From Pseudomonadota bacterium (GTDB lineage Bacteria; Pseudomonadota; Alphaproteobacteria; Rhizobiales; Hyphomicrobiaceae): 64,000 nucleotides of DNA. The position numbers were made by a program, and so were the translations under genes. Below are positions 1 through 9,053 of the stretch, piece by piece. The stretch's first letter is position 1; the number at the start of each line of letters is the position of its first letter. Where the stretch lies: assembly GCA_023412805.1 (NCBI GenBank), contig JAEZRM010000024.1:1-64000 (forward strand). The letters run 5' to 3'. Under the pieces are notes generated by a model. The model searched no databases and was not told where the DNA came from. It worked only from the letters and a program-made list of their open reading frames with translations.

Positions 1-62
1 TCGAGACACTCCGGCAGCAGCGTCAACTGACCCCGATCCTGTCCTTCCACGAACCTCTTCAT
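1..62 (-). mobile_element. IS1182-family transposase, N-terminal fragment at window edge
   Basis: Reading the minus strand from the ATG at 62 gives about 20 residues starting MKRFVEGQDRGQLTLLPECL, which matches the very conserved start of IS1182-family DDE transposases (family knowledge: MKRFVEGxDRxQxTLLPECL). The rest lies outside the window, so whether the copy is intact cannot be judged. A likely terminal inverted repeat sits about 40 bases upstream of the start, as expected for this family. Confidence 0.8.
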
Positions 63-103
63 GATCCCCCCGCCGAATCATCACGGGAATCATAGATGGC
101 TCA

Positions 104-133
104 GTCTTTTGACACAGCCAGGGTCAACAGCTG
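104..133 (-). repeat. Probable terminal inverted repeat of the IS1182-type element
   Basis: Read on the minus strand, this stretch begins CAGCTGTTGACCCTGG and continues into TGTGTCAAAAGAC, resembling the ends of IS1182-family elements as remembered. It lies 42 bases upstream of the transposase start. The opposite end is outside the window, so the repeat cannot be verified by pairing, and no target duplication can be checked. Confidence 0.45.
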
Positions 134-721
134 AGGTCGGCTGAGAAATCCAGGTGTCCGCTCACCACCTGAATGCTTCCATCACGCTGTCGGCGAGAAG
201 GACCAATTTCCGTCATGCTCTTCGACGCCACCCGCGCCGCGCATCGTCGCTCGATCCCCAAAGACGATCGGGACCAAACCACGCGGGCCGCGCCATGGCC
301 TGTAGACTAGGTCTGGAATAGGAAGGATAGCGACAACCTCCCGCCTCTTCGGCCCTGTTAAAGGTTGAACGGATGCATTTCGCCACCTGCGCCGCGATGC
401 CCGCATTTATCCGTTTTGACACTTGCTCGATGGCCACGCGACACAGGGGCCGAGGCTGGATCACAGCCTACTCAGTCCTTCTCTGACCAGTGAATTGCCG
501 CGCGCACTGGCGTCGACCGACTCGTTCGCTGCGAAGCACTGGTAGTGACCACGCCCCGCAGATCACTCTTTCCCGCAACGCGCGACAATAGCGAATGTGG
601 TCCGCAATGGCGTGACCAAGGGGGCTGTGCATCGCAGCGGAACCACGATCATGGTCGTGCGTTGACGCTGTGGACCAATGGCCCCTGAAAATTCACCTCC
701 TATGGCGGAGTAACGCCCCCA
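134..721. other. 588-base intergenic region, no gene recognised
   Basis: Between the insertion sequence end and the glycosyltransferase I see only short overlapping open frames with arginine-rich, low-complexity translations and no family resemblance. A small inverted repeat (CACGA / TCGTG around 645-660) is present. The promoter of the glycosyltransferase gene should lie here, but no convincing -35/-10 pair was identified. Confidence 0.5.
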
Positions 722-1807
722 ATGAAGATCGCCCAGGTAGCTCCTTTGATGGAGAGCGTTCCGCCGCGGCTCTACGGTGGCAGTGAAAGGATCGTTTCGT
801 ATTTAACGGAAGCCTTGGTGTCGGAAGGGCACAATGTCACCCTTTTTGCGAGCGGCGATTCGATTACCGCGGCCAACCTCGATTCGTGCTGCCCGCAAGC
901 TCTCCGTCTCTGCGCTGGTGTCGTCGATCCTCTTCCGCACTACATGATCATGCTCGACCGGGTGCGGCGTCGGGCACACGAGTTCGACATAATCCATTTC
1001 CACATCGACCAGTTTCAGTTTCCATTGTTTCGCGATCTGAGCCGCCGCACGGTCACGACACTGCACGGCCGCCAGGATCTGCCGGATCTTCATCCGCTCT
1101 ACAAGCACTTCAAGGATATGTCGCTCGTCTCGATCTCGAATGCTCAGCGCGCGCCCGTACCGGATGCGTCGTTCGTTGCGACAGTGCAGCATGGCCTGCC
1201 CGCAGATCTCCTTCCGCGCACTCTTCACAGCTATGGCGGCTATCTCGCCTTCCTCGGACGGATATCGCCGGAAAAGAGAGCTGACCGCGCGATCCGCATC
1301 GCCCGCGCCGTTGGTCTTCCGCTGAAGATTGCTGCCAAAGTGGACAAGGTTGACGCCGAATATTTTCGCAAGGAGATCGAGCCGATGCTGACATCGGGCG
1401 ATGTCGAGTTCGTTGGCGAGATCAATGAGCGTCAGAAGGCGCGGTTTCTTGGCGATGCCCGTGCGTTGCTCTTCCCGATCGATTGGCCGGAACCGTTCGG
1501 TCTCGTCATGATCGAGGCAATGGCATGTGGAACGCCGGTACTGGCGTTCAAACGTGGCTCGGTGCCGGAGGTCGTGGAGGATGGCGTCACCGGCTATATC
1601 GTGGAGGATGAGGACGAGGCGATCCGCAAGATGGGCGCGTTGCTTGCCATTGACCGAGCCTCCATCCGCCGGCGCTTCGAGGCACGCTTTACAGCTGAGC
1701 GCATGGCCAAGGATTATGTGATGGTCTACAAGAAGCTTCTGGCCAACGCCGATCCTCTAAGCCGGGTACGACCACTTTTTGTCAATGGCAATCACGCTGT
1801 CCAGTAA
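722..1807 (+). CDS. Family 4 glycosyltransferase
   Basis: 361 residues, a full-length GT-B enzyme. The N-terminal domain starts MKIAQVAPLMESVPPRLYGG, the usual acceptor-side opening with the glycine-rich GGSE loop at about residues 19-22. The C-terminal domain has FLGRISPEKR (about 177-186) and the EPFGLVMIE segment (about 257-265), the E-x7-E nucleotide-sugar signature of GT4, then GTPV and GSVPEVV. These proteins move a sugar from an activated donor onto an acceptor; donor and acceptor cannot be read from sequence. It is 65 bases upstream of the glycogen-debranching-type gene on the same strand, so the two are probably co-transcribed and act on one glucan or glycoside. It lies inside the island-like left end, and its codon use looks less GC-biased than genes beyond 6 kb (impression, not computed). 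Confidence 0.9.
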   Translation: MKIAQVAPLMESVPPRLYGGSERIVSYLTEALVSEGHNVTLFASGDSITAANLDSCCPQALRLCAGVVDPLPHYMIMLDRVRRRAHEFDIIHFHIDQFQFPLFRDLSRRTVTTLHGRQDLPDLHPLYKHFKDMSLVSISNAQRAPVPDASFVATVQHGLPADLLPRTLHSYGGYLAFLGRISPEKRADRAIRIARAVGLPLKIAAKVDKVDAEYFRKEIEPMLTSGDVEFVGEINERQKARFLGDARALLFPIDWPEPFGLVMIEAMACGTPVLAFKRGSVPEVVEDGVTGYIVEDEDEAIRKMGALLAIDRASIRRRFEARFTAERMAKDYVMVYKKLLANADPLSRVRPLFVNGNHAVQ

Positions 1808-1872
1808 CTCACCTAGCGCACGACGACTCGAGGACGGGGTTCGGGTCAGGACCAAGCCACGGGAAAGTATGG

Positions 1873-4074
1873 ATGGCGGATATCCCTTCTAAGGGCGCGG
1901 ACGGACCTGCACCCTTATCGATCGAAACACCGTTCTACATTCCGGCGACCGACGCGCCAGCGCGTCAGCGACGAACATTGAAAAAGAACGACACCTTTGC
2001 TGTTTTCGACAGCCACGGCGATATCGGCGCCAGCATTGGCGGGCAGGACGGTCTCTTCCATTGCGACACGCGCTACTTGTCTCATCTTGAGTTGTTGTTC
2101 AACGGGTCGAGGCCGCTGCTGCTGCATTCTGCAATGCGGGACGACAACCTGAATTATTATGTCGATCTTACGAATCCGGATTTCTACATCGACCGCAAGC
2201 TTGTTATGCAGAAGGACACGGTTCATATATCTCGCACGGTTTATCTGAAGGACGGTTCGCTGCGTGAACGAATTGCGCTAACCAACCACGGCTCCGAAAG
2301 CGTCAGTTTTTCACTGTCTTTGCTGTTCGCGAGCGACTTCGCGGATATCTTCGAAGTGCGCGGAATGAAACGCGAGCGGCGTGGGACGTCGTCCATCGAT
2401 TCTGACCAGCCGCCGCTGGTGCATCTTCACTACCAGGGGCTCGATAGGGCCTCTCGCACGACGACACTTCACTTCGAACCCGTGCCCACCTTGCTGCAGG
2501 ACAGCACCGCCCGGTACGACATCGAACTCCCTCCGCACGGAAGGACTGCAATCTTCGCCACCGTTACGAGCGGCGAGCGTACACCGCTTCCGACGGAAAC
2601 ATTCCTTCTTGGCCTCACCCGTCTTCACCGCGCACAACAGGTCTCGATGCGTGGCACGGCCTCCGTCGAAACGTCGAACTCCGTTGTCAACGAGATCTTC
2701 TGCCGATCAATGGCGGACGTCCAGATGCTGATGACCGAGACAGAGGATGGCCCCTACCCTTACGCTGGTATTCCCTGGTATTCGACCACGTTTGGTCGCG
2801 ACGGCATCATCACCGCAATGAACATGTTGTGGGCCGACCCCAGGATCGCCGCTGGAGTGCTGCGACGCCTCGCGCGCCTGCAATCAGACAGGCTCGATCC
2901 ACTCACCGATTCAGCCCCTGGCAAGATCATTCACGAGATGCGCGGTGGCGAGATGGCTGCGATCGGCGAGGTACCGTTCCGGCAGTATTATGGGACGGTC
3001 GATGCCACTCCGCTGTTCGTGATCCTTGCCGGCAAATACGCCGAGCGCACGTCGGACTGGGCTCTTATTCGCCACCTGTGGCCGTCGATTGAAGCAGCGC
3101 TTTCGTGGATCGACCGCTTCGGCGACTTGGACGGGGATGGCTTCATCGAGTACGCGCGCGGCACGGAAACCGGACTGGCCAATCAGGGGTGGAAAGATTC
3201 TCACGACTCGATCTCTCACGCAGACGGAAGGCTAGCTAGCGGACCGATCGCGCTCGTCGAAGAGCAGGCCTATGTATTCGCGGCGCGGCAAGCGGGTGCA
3301 ATGTGCGCGCGTCGGCTCGGCTTTGAAGACCGTGCCGAGACCTTGGAGTCGCAGGCGGCAAATATTCGTCGGCAATTCGAAGAGGCGTTCTGGTGTTCTG
3401 ACCTGGGGTTCTACGGGCTAGCGCTCGACGGTGAGAAGCGCCTTTGTCGCGTCCGATCGAGCAATGCCGGTCACGCGCTGTTCTGCGGTATCGCCGCGCC
3501 GGATCGTGCGACGGCAACTGTCGCATCGCTCATGCGGAGCGATTTCTTCTCCGGTTGGGGTATCCGGACGCTCTCTCACGGCGAGGAGCGCTACAATCCG
3601 ATGTCGTATCACAACGGCTCCATTTGGCCGCACGATAACGCCATGGTTGCGGCCGGGTTTGCGCGCTACGGCGCAAAAAGTGCTACCGCCGCGATTTTCG
3701 ATGCGGCAATGCGTGCCGCAGCCTACATGGACGAGCGCCGCATTCCCGAACTCTTCTGCGGCTTTCGGCGACGGCGCGGGCGCGGTCCAGTGCTTTATCC
3801 GGTGGCGTGCGCACCCCAGGCGTGGTCAGCGAGTTCGCCATTCGCGATGATCGAGTCGTTGTTGGGTCTGGAATTCCATCCAGAGGCGGGGGAGCTTCGT
3901 TTGAACAATCCGGTTTTGCCACCATCCCTTACCAGTATTCGGATCAGCAATTTTCAGCTCGGCGGCGGCGTCGCAGATTTCATCTTGCGGAGCGCATCTG
4001 CATCACCAACGCTCGAAGTTATCCGGGCCGAAGGCGATATCCGCATCCGCTTGGTCTTTGCCAAAGACGCATAA
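1873..4074 (+). CDS. Amylo-alpha-1,6-glucosidase (glycogen debranching type)
   Basis: 733 residues. The first 230 or so match the GDE N-terminal domain (FAVFDSHGDIG, GLFHCDTRYLSHLEL). The C-terminal two-thirds is the six-hairpin glucosidase domain with TFGRDGIITAMN at about residue 306, the YYGTVDATPLFV segment, GDLDGDGFIEY and GWKDSHDS. Family members hydrolyse alpha-1,6-linked glucose in branched glucans; the bacterial branch with this N-terminal domain is mostly uncharacterised. Start: an ATG preceded by GGGAAAG six bases away; an out-of-frame ATG four bases earlier was rejected. It follows the GT4 gene by 65 bases, so a shared role in storage or stress-related glucan metabolism is inferred. 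No signal peptide is visible, suggesting a cytoplasmic enzyme. No other glycogen genes are in the window. Confidence 0.9.
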   Translation: MADIPSKGADGPAPLSIETPFYIPATDAPARQRRTLKKNDTFAVFDSHGDIGASIGGQDGLFHCDTRYLSHLELLFNGSRPLLLHSAMRDDNLNYYVDLTNPDFYIDRKLVMQKDTVHISRTVYLKDGSLRERIALTNHGSESVSFSLSLLFASDFADIFEVRGMKRERRGTSSIDSDQPPLVHLHYQGLDRASRTTTLHFEPVPTLLQDSTARYDIELPPHGRTAIFATVTSGERTPLPTETFLLGLTRLHRAQQVSMRGTASVETSNSVVNEIFCRSMADVQMLMTETEDGPYPYAGIPWYSTTFGRDGIITAMNMLWADPRIAAGVLRRLARLQSDRLDPLTDSAPGKIIHEMRGGEMAAIGEVPFRQYYGTVDATPLFVILAGKYAERTSDWALIRHLWPSIEAALSWIDRFGDLDGDGFIEYARGTETGLANQGWKDSHDSISHADGRLASGPIALVEEQAYVFAARQAGAMCARRLGFEDRAETLESQAANIRRQFEEAFWCSDLGFYGLALDGEKRLCRVRSSNAGHALFCGIAAPDRATATVASLMRSDFFSGWGIRTLSHGEERYNPMSYHNGSIWPHDNAMVAAGFARYGAKSATAAIFDAAMRAAAYMDERRIPELFCGFRRRRGRGPVLYPVACAPQAWSASSPFAMIESLLGLEFHPEAGELRLNNPVLPPSLTSIRISNFQLGGGVADFILRSASASPTLEVIRAEGDIRIRLVFAKDA

Positions 4075-4734
4075 TGATCCCTGGGGTATCGGCTAATATA
4101 GCTACCGTCGCGAGATAGTGGATGAGGGGATTCCGGACAGAAGCTTTCAGGCTAGGGGCAAAGCTATGGCGTGCAGCTTCATGTCGGCTCTCAGGGAATG
4201 AGCGGTCTCAGCACTCACGCCGTCTGGGAGGTAGGCCATGGCCGCTTTGTCTGGCCAGCGCTGATAGCGACATTGGTTCGTCTCAAGCGAGCGATGGCCG
4301 CTTGGGGTCAAGCTCGACTGTCCGTGCCCTATCGCGGCCGGCGGCTCTTGCCCCCAAGAGCGGACCCAGGAACACTGGATGCGGTCTCGGCTCGCCGTAG
4401 CTGACGTCTATTATTTGCTAATGATCTCTGGCGGCGACCTTGTCCTCTATTCATGGGTGCCTTGCATCAATCGATCGGGATCGCTTTAGCGTCTTGCCCC
4501 GAGGCGGATCGCGATAGCAAGTGCGAGAAGGGACTTATTGCGCTGCCCTAGCGTTAACATCGCAGGCGGCTAACTTTCGGCTCGTAAACTCAAGTCGACT
4601 GCGATGTAAGATTTTGATTCTCCATCACCGGAACATTGCAAGAAGAGTCGACATGACTCTTGAAAGCATTGCTATTTGTTCCGCTTTTCAATCTGAAAGG
4701 ACAAAGGCCGGGAACATAAGGTCCAGCCATACAA
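4075..4734. other. 660-base region with no recognisable gene
   Basis: Only short open frames with no family resemblance occur here. It separates the debranching-type enzyme from the 3' end of the dead integrase. It was searched by eye for the missing 3' half of tRNA-Gly (T-loop GGTTC and CACCCGC) on both strands and nothing was found. It may be degraded island DNA. Confidence 0.5.
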
Positions 4735-5814
4735 CTATCTCTTCAAGACGATCTTGAAGATATGGCGCTCGTACTTCTCAAGCGCCGTGCGCATCTCGAT
4801 GAGATACGAGTATCGGTTGTAGATCTTGGCGATGGGGCTGAGCGTGCGGCTGCCGGAGAGATGATTGAGTAGTCGGTCAGTGATATGGGGTGGCGTTCCA
4901 ATGGACGCGTGGATAGTCGAGAAGGTCCGGCGGAGATCATGCAACGTCCAATCCTTCACCCCTGATCGCTCGTCGAGCCTCGCTTTCGGCTGGCTCCAGC
5001 TATTGTAGGAGCTGAGCTTCGTTTGCTTCAGGAGAGCGAGCGCTTTCGGGGTGAGCGGCACGGGATGTTCCACGCCATTCTTGGTGACATGGCGCGGGAT
5101 GGTAAGGACACGATCTGCGATCCACGACGGCTCGACGGCTGCGATCTCGCCTCGGCGTTGGCCGAGCAGTATGCAGAGCCGTACAATGGTATGGAATTGT
5201 GAAGCGGAAGCCGTAGCGTTCCAGATTGCTCTGAGCTCCGCGTTCGTAAGCACTCGATCGCGCGATGTCTCCTTCGCAGGCTTGGAGAGACGCGCGACGG
5301 GCGAGAGATTGATGAGCTGGCGTTGCTCGCACCAGGCGAAGAATGTTTTGAGGACGCCGAAGAAATGATTGGCTTCGCTTGGCGTGGACATCAGGCCATC
5401 AAAAATCGCCGTGCAGTCGGACGTGGTGATCTCGCGCAGCGACTTGTGAAGAGGCGTCGCATGCTTGTTCAGGAGCCGTTCGGCTTCCTTTTACGCGCGC
5501 TCCCGATAGTTCGGCCTGATGTAGGTATCGAAATACGTCTCGAGGGCAGTTTCGAAGCGTTGCGACGCGATAGGGACCTGCGGATCGCTGACCTGCCTCC
5601 CCGCTGCCTTTCGGGCGTCAGCGAGTTTCGTGCCGGGATACTTGCCGAGGTGGACGCGCCGACGCTTGTCGCCGACGCGGACGAAGAAACTCTTCGTGCC
5701 GCTCGGGCTGATACGCACGCCGAAGTTTGATTGCTGATCGCAGTAGTAATCGACCTGAGCAGTGGCAGGCTTAAGCGCCTTGAGCGCGATATCGGTAAGA
5801 TGGATCGTCGGCAT
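4735..5814 (-). pseudogene. Tyrosine integrase with DUF4102 arm domain, interrupted by an in-frame stop
   Basis: The two halves are in one reading frame. The first (5814 down to 5494) starts MPTIHLTDIALKALKP, the typical arm-binding DUF4102 start with FGVRISPSGTKSFFVR. A TAA at 5491-5493 then stops it; the frame resumes as KEAERLLNKHATPLHKSLRE and runs to a TAG at 4735. The C-terminal half keeps the recombinase residues: Arg in LLGQRRGEI, H-x-x-R in LHDLRRTFS, His in LLNHLSG, and a candidate nucleophile Tyr in KIYNRYSY. Intact length would be about 358 residues, slightly short for the family. Known role of such enzymes: site-specific integration of islands and prophages, often at tRNA genes. 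A truncated tRNA-Gly lies 170 bases upstream in the same orientation, fitting that role. It is likely inactive unless the stop is read through or the fragments complement. Confidence 0.85.
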
Positions 5815-5968
5815 GCGGTGAGACTATACCGCGGCGCGGATCGAAAAAAGGGGCAGAAAAGGGTCAGGAATCCGGTGTGTAGTGGGGTTCGGCAATGTTC
5901 TGCGTTGCGCAATATTATCTATATATTTCGATGCATTAGAAAGAAAGAAGCGGTCCGCTGTTCTGTGC

Positions 5969-5985
5969 GGTTTTACCGGAAAACC
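5969..5985. repeat. Hairpin abutting the tRNA-Gly break point
   Basis: Arms GGTTTT (5969-5974) and AAAACC (5980-5985) with a five-base loop. The right arm ends exactly where homology to tRNA-Gly begins, so it marks the junction between foreign and host DNA. Confidence 0.6.
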
Positions 5986-6025
5986 AGCTTGGAAGGCTGT
6001 TGCTCTACCATTGAGCTACACCCGC
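5985..6025 (-). pseudogene. Truncated tRNA-Gly(TCC), 5' 41 bases only
   Basis: Reading down from 6025 gives GCGGGTGTAGCTCAATGG, then TAGAGCAACAGCCTTCC and AAGCTG: acceptor 5' strand, D arm, and the anticodon arm with loop CTTCCAA, so anticodon TCC. After the anticodon stem the sequence departs from any tRNA: there is no T-loop GGTTC, no CACCCGC to pair with the 5' GCGGGTG, and no CCA. The gene cannot make a functional tRNA as it stands. Position and direction (immediately upstream of the integrase) point to the left-over attachment site of an integrative element. Confidence 0.85.
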
Positions 6026-6161
6026 GATCCGTGGCGCACGTTTTAGCGGTTTGCCGCCCATTGGCAAGCGGCGACATGGCCGGTCTGCTTGCCGGTCATA
6101 TGCCGCGTGGACGAAATCGCGAGGCCTGTGTCATGCTCTCCCGGGGGAAGACGAGGGACGC

Positions 6162-6395
6162 ATGTCCAGCAAGTTCGATTATGACGCGCCGGTTGCCTAC
6201 ATCCGGGACGCGATAGCGGTCCACGCGCCGGGGGAATTCACCGAACGCCGGCTTGGGTTCGCCAATGCCGTTCGGCTCGCCCTCGAGCGCCACAAGCCCG
6301 GCGAGACGCCCGCCATTACTGGCACGGGCATCCAGCTCAACGGCATCGACGCTATCCGCGCCGTCCGCATGCTTCCGGACTTTCCGGCCGATTGA
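6162..6395 (+). CDS. Small conserved-looking hypothetical protein
   Basis: 77 residues from the ATG at 6162, preceded by GACGAGGGA; an earlier in-frame start would add an unlikely arginine-rich leader. The product (MSSKFDYDAPVAYIRDAIAV...) is soluble, without signal peptide or membrane segment, and I do not recognise a family. It is the first gene on the host side of the tRNA remnant and is convergent with the carboxyltransferase gene, 13 bases from its end. Codon usage looks like the host chromosome, supporting a real gene. Confidence 0.55.
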   Translation: MSSKFDYDAPVAYIRDAIAVHAPGEFTERRLGFANAVRLALERHKPGETPAITGTGIQLNGIDAIRAVRMLPDFPAD

Positions 6396-6408
6396 GCTGG
6401 CAGCGCCC

Positions 6409-7941
<1,533 letters not shown>

Positions 7942-8053
7942 GGATTTCCTGCCCCTAGTGCACTGCAACGTGGATCAGAGCGTGTCTAGCACGGGGGGCA
8001 GAAAGGGGCAAAACGGAAGGTTACGGGCTTATCATAAGGCGTTGTCGCCCCTT

Positions 8054-8080
8054 CATGAGCGCGCGACCGCGCGCCGGCCG
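8054..8080 (+). repeat. 27-base intergenic repeat, copy 1
   Basis: Starts CATGAGCGCGCGACC and ends GCGCGCCGGCCG. It is identical to 8099-8125, and a third copy in inverted orientation with one mismatch over 25 bases lies at 63667-63691. The core GCGCG-ACC-GCGCGC is nearly palindromic. This looks like a dispersed intergenic element of the species. Confidence 0.8.
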
Positions 8081-8098
8081 ATAGGCCGTGCCCGAAAG

Positions 8099-8125
8099 CA
8101 TGAGCGCGCGACCGCGCGCCGGCCG
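8099..8125 (+). repeat. 27-base intergenic repeat, copy 2
   Basis: An exact direct copy of 8054-8080, 18 bases after it, in the gap between the pccB start and the end of the DUF2750-like gene. Confidence 0.8.
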
Positions 8126-8232
8126 GTGGCAATCCGCGGCAGCATAACCAAGCTCGCGGCATGGCCGCCGCGGGCATAGCACCACGATGGGGTTGCGAAG
8201 CACCTCTTCCCGGCAGCTCGCGGCAAGTAAAA

Positions 8233-8940
8233 TCAAGCGTGCGTCGCGAGGCGCTGAAGCTTCTTGAGGCGCTCGGCGATGTCGGCGGGGGCGAGCTCGA
8301 TATTGGCGATGCGGGGCGTATAGCTGGGGGCCACCGAGCGGTTGATCTCCTGCAGCCAGACGAGCGTCTTCTCGATGAAGGTCGCCACCGGAATATGCGA
8401 GATGTCCATGTCCTGCCAGAAGCCGCGCTGAACGACTTCGGCCTCCTCGCGCTGGGTCCACACCGGCAGGATGAGCGTATTCGGCACCTCGGTCGAGGCG
8501 GCGAACGTCGGCCCCTGATCGTCCTCGAGAATGTAGAGGCCGCCCTGCCCGACAGCCTGGCGGACGAAGCTCGCGAGAATTTCCTGCCGCAAGCGGTCGG
8601 CAAGCTCCATGGGTTCGATCTCCGGCTCGCAAGGCGCGGCAAGCCAGTTCGTTCCGACCGCGCGGTCGAGGTCGCGGAGCTTGGGCAATACCTCGTGGAG
8701 GAAATCGCCGAGCGGGATCGGTTTGACTCGGGGCTCCTGGGCGACCTTCTCCGCGGCAAGCTCGGCGTCGCTCTGCTCGGCCCAGAAAATCGTCGCATCG
8801 CGCGCACGCCGGCTCGGCGAGGGGAGGCGTGCCAGCCCCTCGGCGCCGGCAACAGCCCACACAGTGCGCGAGGCGACAACCTTGCGCACGAAATCAGCGA
8901 TCACGGCTGCATGACGCGGATCAGCTTGCCGCAGCAGCAT
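8233..8940 (-). CDS. DUF2750-like protein
   Basis: 235 residues from an ATG with GGGAGGAGC directly in front. Two features recall DUF2750: a FWAEQSDAELAAEKV-like segment early on, and GGLYILEDDQGPTFAAS followed by LPVWTQREEAE in the middle, the aromatic and acidic pattern of that family, seemingly twice. No membrane segment or signal peptide. Function is unknown for the family. It is a stand-alone minus-strand gene between mrp and pccB. The call rests on motif memory only. Confidence 0.55.
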   Translation of the reverse strand: MLLRQADPRHAAVIADFVRKVVASRTVWAVAGAEGLARLPSPSRRARDATIFWAEQSDAELAAEKVAQEPRVKPIPLGDFLHEVLPKLRDLDRAVGTNWLAAPCEPEIEPMELADRLRQEILASFVRQAVGQGGLYILEDDQGPTFAASTEVPNTLILPVWTQREEAEVVQRGFWQDMDISHIPVATFIEKTLVWLQEINRSVAPSYTPRIANIELAPADIAERLKKLQRLATHA

Positions 8941-9053
8941 TGCTCCTCCCCACACATGTTGGCCCGGTCATGCGAGCACGCACCGGCTGGGAGAGGTAAA
9001 TAGAGCGCAGAGGCGTAAAATAGGGGTTACGCGGACCGAGTACGTGGAAGGCA

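Noticed and set aside
4122..4400. Short open frames between the debranching enzyme and the integrase
   Set aside because: No ribosome site, no family resemblance and overlapping alternatives in several frames.
4735..5814. Integrase broken by a frameshift
   Set aside because: The two parts are exactly in frame (the distance is a multiple of three) and the intervening codons read through sensibly; the lesion is a single TAA.
5900..6025. Intact or intron-containing tRNA-Gly
   Set aside because: Homology stops after the anticodon stem's 3' strand, not in the loop where introns sit, and no downstream T arm or acceptor 3' strand was found.
8021..8860. Alternative minus-strand frames overlapping the DUF2750-like gene and the repeats
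   Set aside because: Their translations run through the 27-base repeats and are Arg/Pro-rich; the chosen frame has a good ribosome site and normal composition.
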